64,000 nt of DNA from Sphingomonadaceae bacterium (GTDB lineage Bacteria > Pseudomonadota > Alphaproteobacteria > Sphingomonadales > Sphingomonadaceae), in contig JADLBY010000005.1 of assembly GCA_020847445.1 (NCBI GenBank), forward strand, positions 1 through 64,000, given 5' to 3'. The notes beneath the pieces were generated by a model. It saw only the letters and a program-made list of their open reading frames with translations. It was not told the DNA's origin and made no database searches. Position numbers and translations under genes: made by a program. Of the stretch, positions 8,608 to 17,189 are shown one piece after another. The stretch's first letter is position 1. Every line of letters begins with the position of its first letter.

Positions 8608-9633
8608 TCAGTTTCTGGCGCGATAGGCGCGCCATTTGCGGATGGCAATGTGCGGCCAGCTGGCAGGATGGTTGGGCCAGAATAATTCCAGCCGGTAACG
8701 GTCGCGCACATCCTCCATCCATTCGGCCTTATAGGCGTCGTTGCCGGTGCCGAAATCGATCAGGCTGACCCGGTCGACATCGATGACATGCTGAAACAGG
8801 GCCGCCGAAAGCAGCGTGCCGGGCGAAGCCTGCATATGCCGCTCGTCATGCGCCAGCTTGTGGATCAGCGCGCTGCCATTTTCGACCGTCCAATATTGTG
8901 CCGCCACCGGCGCGCCATCGATATAGGCAAGGCCCAGCCGCAAGGCTCCGGCCACGCTTTCGCGTTCGGCAATCTGCCGCAAAAATTCGGGGCTACCCTC
9001 TTCGGGTTTCCAGCTTCGGGCATAGACCCGTTCATAATCGCGCCAGTTTTCAGGGCTGAATTCGCGGTCGATCCGGATCGTCACCACGCCGGTCTTGCCC
9101 TTGCGCTTGACGGTGTTTTTCAGGCGGCTGGGGCGGCCATCCCAATAGGCATCAAAACTGCGCCCGTTGACCTTGAGGATATGGTTCTGGTCGCAGACTT
9201 CCCTGAAAACCGTCCAGCCGCTGGCTTCGAACGCGGCCTGCACCATGCTGGCACTGCCATCCTCGTCAGGCAGTGGTGCCAGCGTCAGGCGGCGGGCATG
9301 TCTGGATGCAAGGCGGGCAAGCGCGCGCAGCAGCGCCAGTTTTTCGACTTCGCTGTCCGCACCGGCGAAAATCGGTGCCCATGTAAAATTATACCAGTTG
9401 GCGAGCGCGATCCAATGGCCGCTATCGGCCTGCATCAGCGGCAACCAGCCCTGGGCGTCGCCGCCTTTGGCCTGCAACAGCGCTGGCGTGCGTGCACGCA
9501 GCGCCATCCGGTGCAGGCTTTCCAGCCAGTCGAGCCGGTCGAACAGGCAGGGCTGCGCTTCACGGTCGAGCGCGCCCGCTGCGGCGGCTTGCGCAGTCAG
9601 GAAATTATCGTGATATTCACACTTAACCGGCAA
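8608..9633 (-). CDS. FemAB-like acyl/aminoacyl transferase, exosortase-associated
   Basis: A 341-residue protein with the GNAT-like fold of the FemAB/CelD group: LKNTVKRKGK in the middle, then AQYW and IHKLAHDERH, and a C-terminal FGTGNDAYKAEW. Members linked to exosortase A are thought to transfer an acyl or aminoacyl group to an envelope polymer. The start appears to be TTG 9633; no in-frame ATG lies near the N-terminus. It heads the minus-strand operon and is divergent from the ligase gene, only 43 bases away, so both promoters must share that gap. Confidence 0.75.
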   Translation of the reverse strand: MPVKCEYHDNFLTAQAAAAGALDREAQPCLFDRLDWLESLHRMALRARTPALLQAKGGDAQGWLPLMQADSGHWIALANWYNFTWAPIFAGADSEVEKLALLRALARLASRHARRLTLAPLPDEDGSASMVQAAFEASGWTVFREVCDQNHILKVNGRSFDAYWDGRPSRLKNTVKRKGKTGVVTIRIDREFSPENWRDYERVYARSWKPEEGSPEFLRQIAERESVAGALRLGLAYIDGAPVAAQYWTVENGSALIHKLAHDERHMQASPGTLLSAALFQHVIDVDRVSLIDFGTGNDAYKAEWMEDVRDRYRLELFWPNHPASWPHIAIRKWRAYRARN

Positions 9634-9676
9634 TTATCGCCCCCGATTAACCCTTTACCCAGTGGCTTTTGACCCA

Positions 9677-11200
9677 ATGACTGACGATTTGCCAGCCTTT
9701 CCACTCGATCACCTCGCGCTTCGCGGGGCGCCCGATGCGCCCGCGCTGCATCTCAAGGACAGGGTCTATAGTTATCAGACGTTAAATCATCGTATCGGTC
9801 GGCTGGCCGCAATTTTGCTTGCCCGCGATTTTATGGCGGGCGACCGGATCGCCACCTGGCTGCCCAAGACCGAACTCGCCTGCCTGATGCCGTTGGCGGC
9901 GGTGCGCGCGGGGCTGGTGCATGTGCCGGTCAATCCGCTGCTCAAGCCCGCGCAGGTTAAGCATATCCTGGACGATAGCGGGGCGCGGGCGCTGCTGACG
10001 AGTGCGGTAAGGGCGGAGCAGCTTGGTGACGGCGATGTGCCCGATGGGGCCGCGCTCCTCGACGATGCCGAAATTCTCGCTGCCATCGACCAGCCAGGCG
10101 ACGTCTTGCCGCCGCTCCCCGCCGATACCGCCGTCAATGGCCTTGCTGCCATTCTCTATACCAGCGGCTCGACGGGCCGGCCCAAGGGGGTGATGCTCAG
10201 CCATGCCAATCTGGCGATCGGCGCGGTCAGCGTGGCGACATATCTGAAGCTGGCGGCGGATGATGTGACGCTGGCGGTGCTTCCGCTCAGTTTCGATTAT
10301 GGCCAGAACCAGCTGCTCTCGACCTGGCAGGCGGGTGGATGCGTGGTGCCGCTGGACTATCTGACGCCGCGCGATGTGATCAAGGCCTGCGCGAGGCATG
10401 GCGTGACCACGCTCGCCGCCGTGCCCCCCTTGTGGGTGCAACTGGCCGAGCAGGCATGGCCTTTGGAGGCGACTACTGCCATGCGGCGCCTGACCAACAG
10501 CGGCGGCGCGCTCACGCCCTCGCTGGTAAAGGCATTGCGCAGCATATTTGGCGCAAAAACCGATATTTATGCGATGTACGGGCTGACGGAGGCCTTCCGC
10601 TCGACCTATCTTGATCCCGCACTGATCGATGCCAACCCGACCAGCATGGGCAAAGCCATTCCCTTTGCCGAAATCATGGTTGTTGCCAAGGATGGCAGCG
10701 AGGCCAGGCCGGACGAACATGGCGAACTGGTCCATGCCGGTCCGCTGGTCGCGCAGGGCTATTGGAAAGATGCCGGGCGGACGGCGTTGCGCTACAAGCC
10801 CGCGCCTGCCTTTTCACGCTATGGCGGAATGGCCGTCTGGTCGGGCGATACCGTCTGGCGCGATGCAGACGGCCTGCTCTATTTTGTCGGTCGCGACGAC
10901 GCGATGATCAAGACCAGCGGCAACCGCGTTTCCCCGACCGAAATAGAGGAAGCCGCGATCGAAAGCGGGCTGGTGGCGGAGGCCTGCGCGCTCGGGCGCA
11001 AGGATGAAAGGCTGGGGGAGGCGATTGTGCTGTTCGTGCGTGCCTCTGGCACAGCCGACGAGGCGGGACTGGTCGCGCATATGAAAGCCGCACTTCCCAA
11101 TTTCATGCAGCCCGCCGACTATGTCTGGCTGGAAGAATTTCCCAAAAATGCCAATGGCAAGCTGGACAGGGACGGGTTGAAGGATAGGTTGGGGGCATGA
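9677..11200 (+). CDS. Acyl-CoA ligase (AMP-forming), exosortase A system-associated
   Basis: An ANL-superfamily adenylating enzyme of 507 residues with the P-loop-like YTSGSTGRPKG, the YGLTEAFRST motif, the SGDTVWRDADG hinge region and the C-terminal catalytic Lys in NANGKLDRDG. It activates a carboxylic acid as acyl-AMP, probably loading the adjacent carrier protein. ATG 9677 is preferred over GTG 9662. The stop overlaps the start of the decarboxylase (ATGA), so the two are translationally coupled. Confidence 0.85.
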   Translation: MTDDLPAFPLDHLALRGAPDAPALHLKDRVYSYQTLNHRIGRLAAILLARDFMAGDRIATWLPKTELACLMPLAAVRAGLVHVPVNPLLKPAQVKHILDDSGARALLTSAVRAEQLGDGDVPDGAALLDDAEILAAIDQPGDVLPPLPADTAVNGLAAILYTSGSTGRPKGVMLSHANLAIGAVSVATYLKLAADDVTLAVLPLSFDYGQNQLLSTWQAGGCVVPLDYLTPRDVIKACARHGVTTLAAVPPLWVQLAEQAWPLEATTAMRRLTNSGGALTPSLVKALRSIFGAKTDIYAMYGLTEAFRSTYLDPALIDANPTSMGKAIPFAEIMVVAKDGSEARPDEHGELVHAGPLVAQGYWKDAGRTALRYKPAPAFSRYGGMAVWSGDTVWRDADGLLYFVGRDDAMIKTSGNRVSPTEIEEAAIESGLVAEACALGRKDERLGEAIVLFVRASGTADEAGLVAHMKAALPNFMQPADYVWLEEFPKNANGKLDRDGLKDRLGA

Positions 11201-12438
11201 GCGACGCAAAGGCCAAACCGACCGGGCCGATCCCGCCCTATTTTCAAACGCTGGACGGTGAACTGGCGATCGGCGGCAAGACGGCCTCTGCGCTGGTGGC
11301 CGAGGCCGGGGACACGCCCCTATTTGTCTATTCGACCGCTGCACTCGACCGGCGGATCGGTGAATTGCGCGCGGCGATGCCGAACCGGCTTGGCATCCAT
11401 TATGCGATGAAGGCCAATCCCTTTGCGCCGTTGCTCGGCTGGATGAAGGACAGGGTGGACGGCTTCGATGTGGCTTCGGGCGGGGAACTGAAGCTTGCAC
11501 TCGACGCAGGCGTCGCGGCGGACAGGATCAGCTTTGCCGGCCCCGGCAAGCGCGACCGTGAACTGGACTATGCGATCGCCAATGGCGTCACGCTCAACTG
11601 CGAATCCGAAGGCGAGGCCGAGCGGGCCTTTGCGATAGGGGCGCGGATCGGGGTTGCGCCGAAAATTGCGGTGCGGGTGAACCCGTCGTTCGACCTGAAA
11701 GGCAGCGGCATGAAGATGGGCGGCGGGGCGAAACCCTTTGGCGTCGATGCCGCGCGCGTTCCGGCGCTGGTCAAACGCATCGTCGCAGCAGGGGCCGAGT
11801 GGTGCGGTTTTCACATCTTCGCCGGATCGCAGGCGCTCGATGCGGACGCGATCATCGCCATGCAGGCGCAGACGCTGGCGCTGGCCGCCGAACTGGCGGA
11901 GGCTGCGGGCGCAGCGCCGCCCAAGGTCAATCTGGGCGGCGGGCTCGGCATCCCCTATTTCCCCGGCGACAATCCGGTCGATCTCGCTGCCGTGGGTGGT
12001 GCGCTCGGGCAGGCGCTATCGGCCGTGCCCGCGATCCTCCAAGACACGCATTTCTGCATCGAACTGGGGCGGTATCTGGTCGGCGAAGCGGGGGTCTATC
12101 TGTGCCGCGTCGTCGACCGCAAGACCAGTCATGGCGAAGCCTTCCTCGTCACCGATGGCGGGTTGCACCACCAGCTGGCGGCGTCGGGTAATTTCGGCAC
12201 CGTCATCCGCCGCAACTATCCGGTCGCGGTGGCGACCCGTTTCGATATGCCTGCGGACGAGGTGCAATCGGTGGTCGGATGCCTGTGCACGCCGCTCGAC
12301 CGGCTCTCGGATGCCGCGTTGCTGCCGCATGCGGAAGTGGGCGACCTGATCGCGATATTCTGCGCGGGGGCCTATGGCGCGAGCGCGAGCCCCGCCAATT
12401 TCCTGGGGCAGGGGGCGGCGCTGGAGATGCTGGTTTAA
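11197..12438 (+). CDS. PLP-dependent decarboxylase, exosortase A system-associated
   Basis: A 413-residue fold-type III decarboxylase related to diaminopimelate decarboxylase (LysA). The PLP lysine is in YAMKANP; the phosphate-binding glycine loop is GGGLGIPY; the C-terminal active-site Cys lies in GCLCTPLD. Paralogues of this type replace LysA in exosortase-A-linked loci and presumably make an amine building block for the carrier/ligase system. It is the last plus-strand gene of the block and converges on the bactofilin gene. Confidence 0.85.
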   Translation: MSDAKAKPTGPIPPYFQTLDGELAIGGKTASALVAEAGDTPLFVYSTAALDRRIGELRAAMPNRLGIHYAMKANPFAPLLGWMKDRVDGFDVASGGELKLALDAGVAADRISFAGPGKRDRELDYAIANGVTLNCESEGEAERAFAIGARIGVAPKIAVRVNPSFDLKGSGMKMGGGAKPFGVDAARVPALVKRIVAAGAEWCGFHIFAGSQALDADAIIAMQAQTLALAAELAEAAGAAPPKVNLGGGLGIPYFPGDNPVDLAAVGGALGQALSAVPAILQDTHFCIELGRYLVGEAGVYLCRVVDRKTSHGEAFLVTDGGLHHQLAASGNFGTVIRRNYPVAVATRFDMPADEVQSVVGCLCTPLDRLSDAALLPHAEVGDLIAIFCAGAYGASASPANFLGQGAALEMLV

Positions 12439-12464
12439 TCAGGCGCTACGCGAGAGACCTGTCA

Positions 12465-12483
12465 CCCCCGGCTTGATCGGGGG
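12465..12483. terminator. Hairpin between convergent genes
   Basis: CCCCCG (12465-12470) pairs with CGGGGG (12478-12483) across a seven-base loop. It lies between the convergent decarboxylase and bactofilin genes. No U-tract follows, so it is either a weak terminator or a short repeat. Confidence 0.4.
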
Positions 12484-12514
12484 CCGTGGTCTGCGGACCA
12501 TGTTCAAACGGATA

Positions 12515-12991
12515 TTATCCGACCTTGGCGTCCGCGCCCAGAATCAGCGGGTCGGTCTTGCTGATGTCGATCGTGGCCTTGGTGATATTGGGCACATTGC
12601 TGCCGCGATGCTTGAACTTGCCTTCGACCATCCCGCCCGGCGCGATGGTCAGGCTCTGATAAACGACATCGCCCGAAATGCGTGCGCTGGCCTCGATCAC
12701 CAGATCACCGGCTTCGATCGAGCCGTCGACCTTGCCCGAAAGCCGCGCAGTTTCTGCAACAACCTTGCCGCTGATCACGCTGCCTTCGCCCTGCACGATC
12801 GAACCGCAAGTGACATCGCCATTGATCTTGCCATCGATATGCAGATCGACCTTGGCCGAAAGATTGCCGGTGATTTCGACATCCGATGCGATCACCGAAA
12901 ATGTATGTCCGCCCCCACGCACGCCGTTACGCCCCTGCGGTGCCGCGACCGGCTGACCGGTTTCCGGCGACGGCTTGGATTTCGAGAACAT
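12515..12991 (-). CDS. Bactofilin (polymer-forming cytoskeletal protein)
   Basis: A 158-residue protein with the right-handed beta-helix bactofilin core (about residues 28-130, repeating turns such as IDGKINGDV and VVAETARLSG) and a short charged N-terminal tail. Bactofilins polymerise without nucleotide and act as scaffolds for cell-wall enzymes. The ATG at 12991 (MFSKSKPS) is chosen because upstream codons are only the overlap with the M23 peptidase. It overlaps that gene by 65 bases. Confidence 0.9.
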   Translation of the reverse strand: MFSKSKPSPETGQPVAAPQGRNGVRGGGHTFSVIASDVEITGNLSAKVDLHIDGKINGDVTCGSIVQGEGSVISGKVVAETARLSGKVDGSIEAGDLVIEASARISGDVVYQSLTIAPGGMVEGKFKHRGSNVPNITKATIDISKTDPLILGADAKVG

Positions 12992-14099
12992 CGGGATTTG
13001 CCTCCAGGAATTTGAGCGGGTTGATTGCAGACCCGTTGATACGCACTTCGAAGTGCAAATGCGAGCCGGTTGATCGACCGGTCGAACCCATGCGGCCAAT
13101 CTGGTCGCCGCGCTTCACATCCTGCCCCAGCGCAGCGGTGAAGCCGGTCATATGGGCATAGCGGGTGACTAGGCCGTTGGCATGGGTGATCTCGATGCAG
13201 TTGCCATAGCCGCCCTGCCATCCAGCAAAGGTGATTTTGCCATCGGCGGCGGCAAGGATCGGGGTGCCGATCGGGCCTTTGAAATCAAGACCGGCATGCA
13301 TCGCGCCGCTGCCGTTGAACGGGTCCGAACGATAGCCGAAGCCGCTCGACATCAGGCCGGCGGCTGCGGGCATGCTGGTCGGAATACCGGCAAGCGCGGT
13401 TTCAAGCGCTTCCATACGTTCCAGCGCGGTCAGCATCCGGGTAAAGCGCGGATCGCGGACCGGTTTCTGCTTCTTGCCGAAAAAGGGGATGAAGGGGCCG
13501 CCCATGCCCTCCTTGGCTTCGCGCGCCAACTGGTCGGGATTGAGGCCGAACTGGCGGATCGCACCTTCGGCCTTTTGCGAACGGGCAATTGCGATTTGCG
13601 TCATCCGTTCGGCAAAGGCGATCTGCCGGGCTTCGAGCCGGGCGAGTTGCGCCGCTTCGGGAACGGCAAGGCCGATCCGTTTTGCCGTTTCGGCCGCCTC
13701 GCCTTTGGCAGGCGTCGCAGACCCGGCAGCCGGCATGTCACCGAAATGTTCTTCGAACGCGCTTTCCATGACCTTCTGCCGCGCTTCGAGGTCGCTGGCG
13801 ACCGCTTCCATATCGTCGCGATATTTGGCGACGCGCTCTTCGGCGGTTTCGATCTTTTCCTGCTTGGCGGAGAGCATCATGCGTTCTGCCGATACGCTGA
13901 CCTGATTGATCATCATGCCGAGCGTGACAATCAGCCACACGCCAACAACGCCCGCTATCGCTCCCGCGACCCGGCGCTGCAGTTTCGCACTGATCTTGAT
14001 GAACCGGACCTGCCCGTTCGACCGCATGAAAAACTCACGATCAACGAACCATCCGGCCAACCGGTTATTCCAACCGGCAAACTTGGCCATTTGCGACAC
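12927..14099 (-). CDS. M23-family peptidoglycan endopeptidase, membrane anchored
   Basis: A 390-residue protein: one transmembrane segment near residues 45-65, a long helical/coiled-coil region (about 70-240) and a C-terminal LytM domain. Zinc ligands are visible in MHAGLDFKG (HxxxD) and in HLHFEVR, so it should be catalytically active, cleaving peptide cross-bridges in the periplasm. The 3' end overlaps the bactofilin gene. Bactofilin-M23 pairs are known in other bacteria and control cell shape, so joint action is likely. Confidence 0.9.
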   Translation of the reverse strand: MSQMAKFAGWNNRLAGWFVDREFFMRSNGQVRFIKISAKLQRRVAGAIAGVVGVWLIVTLGMMINQVSVSAERMMLSAKQEKIETAEERVAKYRDDMEAVASDLEARQKVMESAFEEHFGDMPAAGSATPAKGEAAETAKRIGLAVPEAAQLARLEARQIAFAERMTQIAIARSQKAEGAIRQFGLNPDQLAREAKEGMGGPFIPFFGKKQKPVRDPRFTRMLTALERMEALETALAGIPTSMPAAAGLMSSGFGYRSDPFNGSGAMHAGLDFKGPIGTPILAAADGKITFAGWQGGYGNCIEITHANGLVTRYAHMTGFTAALGQDVKRGDQIGRMGSTGRSTGSHLHFEVRINGSAINPLKFLEANPDVLEIQAVAGNRSAGRGTAGA

Positions 14100-14393
14100 G
14101 ACCCACCCCGTTTTTATTTGGTGTCGGGCGCTTAGCAGAGCGATTCACCGCTGACGAATCGCTTTATTGCGACTCGTGCCGAGTCGGTGGAGTCGTGCGG
14201 TGAGTTGTGAATATTTACATGAAACGGGTTGCAAAGCTCTGCCGCCTGCGCCCCCGGCAAAGCGCAAATTTGAACAAAAATATCGCTTTTACAATTGGAT
14301 ATAACGAATCAGCCTCATCGGAGGGCGATAGTGGCGGAAATGCTGGATTCTGCGGCTTCCGCTTCCCGACCGGGCGCTATAGGAGGCATGGCG
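14100..14393. other. Divergent intergenic region with small hairpins
   Basis: This gap separates the M23 gene (minus) from proA (plus) and should hold both promoters. Two small inverted repeats are seen: GCGATTC (14140-14146) with GAATCGC (14156-14162), and CGACTC (14170-14175) with GAGTCG (14181-14186). No gene is recognised. Confidence 0.4.
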
Positions 14394-15650
14394 ATGAGTG
14401 AAGATGCCACCCGGATCGTTGCCGCCCTGACGGCCCAAGCCCGTGACGCTGCGCGGATCGTTGCGCGCGCCACCGATGCGCGGAAAGCCGAGGCCCTGCT
14501 GGCTGCGGCAGCCGCGCTGCGCGCTGCGGCTCCGGCCATTCTCGCGGCCAATGCCAGCGATATGGCGGCCGGTGCGGCAAATGGCCTGTCGGCGGCGATG
14601 CTCGACCGGTTGAAGCTGGATGAAGGCCGGATAGAAGGCATCGCTGCGGCGGTCGAACAGGTCGCCCGTCTTGCAGACCCGGTGGGGCAGGTTATCGACC
14701 GCAGCGAACGGCCCAATGGCCTGGTCATGGAACGCGTCCGCGTGCCGGTCGGGGTGCTGGCGATCATCTACGAAAGCCGCCCCAATGTGACTGCGGATGC
14801 GGCGGCCCTCGGGCTGCGGTCGGGCAATGCCGTCATCCTGCGCGGTGGCAGCGAGGCGGTGCACAGCAACCGCGCGATCCACGCCGCGATGGTCGAAGGC
14901 ATTGTCAGCGCCGGGCTTCCTGCCGATGCGGTCCAGCTCGTGCCCACACAGGATCGGGCGGCCGTCGGCGCGCTCCTGAAAGCGCAAGGGCAGATTGACA
15001 TGGTTATCCCGCGCGGCGGAAAGTCGCTGGTGGCGCGGGTGCAGGACGAGGCGCGCGTCCCCGTGCTCGCGCATCTGGACGGGATCTGCCACACCTATAT
15101 CCATGCCAGCGCCGATCCGGCGATGGCAGAGGCGATCGCGGTCAACGCCAAGATGCGCCGTACCGGGATTTGCGGCGCGACCGAAACGCTGCTGATCGAT
15201 CAGGATTATCCGGAGCCTGCGCGCCTGATCGGTGCGCTGATCGATGCGGGCTGCGAGGTCCGTGCCGACGACATGCTGATGGAACTCGATTCGCGCACCG
15301 TGCAGGCCGATGAGGCGGACTGGGGCACCGAATATCTTGAACCCATTGTTTCGGCAAAGATGGTTTCCGGCGTCGACGAAGCGATCGGGCATATCGCCCG
15401 CTATGGCTCGCAGCACACCGAAAGCATCATCACCGAAGACGATGCAGCGGCGGCGGATTTTCTTTCCGGGGTCGACAGCGCGATCGTGATGCACAACGCC
15501 TCGACCCAGTTCGCCGATGGTGGCGAATTCGGGCTTGGTGCCGAAATCGGCATTGCCACGGGGCGCCTGCACGCAAGGGGGCCGGTCGCGCTGGAAGGGC
15601 TGACCACCTACAAATGGCTGGTGCACGGCGCAGGGCAGACGCGCCCCTGA
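14394..15650 (+). CDS. proA: Glutamate-5-semialdehyde dehydrogenase (gamma-glutamyl phosphate reductase)
   Basis: ProA reduces gamma-glutamyl phosphate with NADPH in the second step of proline synthesis. The 418-residue protein has [13 protein letters not shown], the [15 protein letters not shown] segment with the catalytic Cys, and the C-terminal [21 protein letters not shown] at 14381-14386 is only one base from ATG 14388 but seven from ATG 14394, so 14394 is the better start. Its stop overlaps the nadD start (TGATG). Confidence 0.95.
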   Translation: MSEDATRIVAALTAQARDAARIVARATDARKAEALLAAAAALRAAAPAILAANASDMAAGAANGLSAAMLDRLKLDEGRIEGIAAAVEQVARLADPVGQVIDRSERPNGLVMERVRVPVGVLAIIYESRPNVTADAAALGLRSGNAVILRGGSEAVHSNRAIHAAMVEGIVSAGLPADAVQLVPTQDRAAVGALLKAQGQIDMVIPRGGKSLVARVQDEARVPVLAHLDGICHTYIHASADPAMAEAIAVNAKMRRTGICGATETLLIDQDYPEPARLIGALIDAGCEVRADDMLMELDSRTVQADEADWGTEYLEPIVSAKMVSGVDEAIGHIARYGSQHTESIITEDDAAAADFLSGVDSAIVMHNASTQFADGGEFGLGAEIGIATGRLHARGPVALEGLTTYKWLVHGAGQTRP

Positions 15651-16279
15651 TGCGGACAGGCCTGCTCGGCGGATCGTTCAACCCGGCGCATGGCGGGCAC
15701 CGTTCGATCAGCCTGTTCGCGCGCGATGCGCTCGACCTCGACGAAATCTGGTGGCTGGTATCGCCGGGCAACCCGCTGAAGGCCAATGCCAGAGACATGG
15801 CGTCGCACAAGGCGCGGCTGGCATCGGCGCGCAAGATGGCGCGGCGCGCGCCGATCCGTGCGACCGCGATCGAGGCGCAAATGGGCACGCGCTATACGGT
15901 CGATACGCTGCGCAAACTGCTGCGCCGCTACCCCAACCGTCGCTTCATCTGGATCATGGGCGCGGATAATGTTGCAAATTTCACACGCTGGCGGCGTTGG
16001 CGCGACATTGCCCGCTTAATGCCGATTGCGATTATCGCGCGTCCGGGTTATGATAATGATGCTGTTGCGGGTCCCGCAATGGCCTGGCTCAGGCGGTATG
16101 TCCGGCGTCCGGACCAGCGGCTTTACTGGACAATGTGGAGCACACCGGCGCTTGTATTTTTGCGCTTTCGTCCTGACCCACGCTCGGCCACGGCGGTTCG
16201 CCAGGCCAATCCCCATTGGTATCGCGAATATGATGGCCGCCGCGTCGTCGATGGCGTCACCCACAAAGCTTTGTTGTAA
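15650..16279 (+). CDS. nadD: Nicotinate-nucleotide adenylyltransferase
   Basis: NadD couples ATP to nicotinate mononucleotide to form deamido-NAD. The 209-residue protein has the nucleotidyltransferase signature GGSFNPAHGGH at its N-terminus, TRYTVDTLRKL, and the IMGADNV motif. ATG 15650 shares one base with the proA stop. It continues into rsfS and rlmH, the usual alphaproteobacterial order. Confidence 0.95.
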   Translation: MRTGLLGGSFNPAHGGHRSISLFARDALDLDEIWWLVSPGNPLKANARDMASHKARLASARKMARRAPIRATAIEAQMGTRYTVDTLRKLLRRYPNRRFIWIMGADNVANFTRWRRWRDIARLMPIAIIARPGYDNDAVAGPAMAWLRRYVRRPDQRLYWTMWSTPALVFLRFRPDPRSATAVRQANPHWYREYDGRRVVDGVTHKALL

Positions 16280-16345
16280 GGAGCCATTTTGATAGAACTC
16301 GCTACAGTCCCGGGGGGCAAGGCCTCCGCGAAGAAGGGACCGGTC

Positions 16346-16690
16346 ATGCAGCCTGACGAACTGCACGAACTCATTCTGAAGTCGCTCGACGACGATCAGG
16401 CGCAAGACGTTGTTTCCATCCCGTTGCAAGGCAAGAGCAGCATCGCCGACTATATGGTTGTGGCGAGCGGCCGGTCGAGCAGGCAGGTGGCGGCGATTGC
16501 GCAGAAGCTGGCCGAGCGGATCAAGAAGGCCGGGCGCAACGCGCATGTCGAAGGCCTGCCCAGCGCCGACTGGGTGCTGATCGATGCCGAGGATGTGGTC
16601 GTGCACCTGTTTCGCCCCGAAGTGCGCAGCTTCTACAACCTTGAACGGATGTGGGGCTTTGGTGACGCACCCGAGGTGGCCAACGCCTGA
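16346..16690 (+). CDS. rsfS: Ribosome silencing factor
   Basis: RsfS binds ribosomal protein L14 and blocks subunit joining during nutrient stress. The protein contains the conserved DYMVVASGRSSRQV and DWVLIDAEDVVVHLF segments. Family members usually begin a few residues before a LILKSLDDD-type helix, which supports ATG 16346 (114 residues). A TTG at 16289 with a good AAGGAG site five bases upstream would add 19 residues and cannot be excluded. Confidence 0.9.
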   Translation: MQPDELHELILKSLDDDQAQDVVSIPLQGKSSIADYMVVASGRSSRQVAAIAQKLAERIKKAGRNAHVEGLPSADWVLIDAEDVVVHLFRPEVRSFYNLERMWGFGDAPEVANA

Positions 16691-16700
16691 TCAAGTCGGG

Positions 16701-16743
16701 CCTGATTAAATAGGGCCTGATTAAATAGGGACTGTCCCTATTT
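16701..16743. repeat. Tandem 15-bp repeat and perfect palindrome
   Basis: A 15-base unit (CCTGATTAAATAGGG) occurs twice in direct tandem at 16701-16715 and 16716-16730. The second copy runs into a perfect palindrome: AAATAGGGAC (16723-16732), one T, then GTCCCTATTT (16734-16743). It lies in the 72-base gap between rsfS and rlmH. It may act as a repetitive extragenic palindrome, or as a stem that affects expression of rlmH. Confidence 0.7.
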
Positions 16744-16762
16744 ATCGAGGGGGGGGACCGCG

Positions 16763-17185
16763 ATGCGGCTGCATATCATTGCGCGCGGCAAGATCGGGCG
16801 CTCCGCCGAAGCCGAACTGGTCGACCGCTATGTGAAACGGCTGGCCTGGCCGCACAAACTCACCGAATTACCCGATCGTGGCGGAAACCTGCCTCCACCC
16901 GAACGCAACAGCCGCACCGTCCTGCTCGACGAAAAGGGCGAGCAGCTTTCATCGATGGATCTCGCCCGGCTGCTCGAACGCTGGCGCGACGAGGGCGTGG
17001 CAGAGGTGCGGTTCTGTCTGGGTGCCGCCGACGGGTTCGATGATACCGACCGGCGCGATGCGGACCGGCTGATCGCCTTTGGCCGCGCGACCTGGCCACA
17101 TTTGATGGCGCGGGCGATGCTGGCAGAGCAACTGTATCGCGCCACATCGATACTTGCCAACCACCCCTATCATCGCGAAGGATAG
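16763..17185 (+). CDS. rlmH: 23S rRNA (pseudouridine1915-N3)-methyltransferase
   Basis: A 140-residue SPOUT-fold methyltransferase that modifies pseudouridine 1915 in helix 69 of 23S rRNA. The knot region shows FCLGAADGF and the C-terminal EQLYRATSILANHPYHR is nearly invariant in the family. The length is slightly short of the usual 155-160 residues. It is four bases upstream of the EnvC-like gene. Confidence 0.95.
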   Translation: MRLHIIARGKIGRSAEAELVDRYVKRLAWPHKLTELPDRGGNLPPPERNSRTVLLDEKGEQLSSMDLARLLERWRDEGVAEVRFCLGAADGFDDTDRRDADRLIAFGRATWPHLMARAMLAEQLYRATSILANHPYHREG

Positions 17186-17189
17186 CGCC

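Noticed and set aside
6834..12438. Reading the exosortase-associated block as a polyketide or nonribosomal peptide cluster
   Set aside because: The carrier protein, ligase and decarboxylase are single stand-alone enzymes and no ketosynthase or condensation domain is present.
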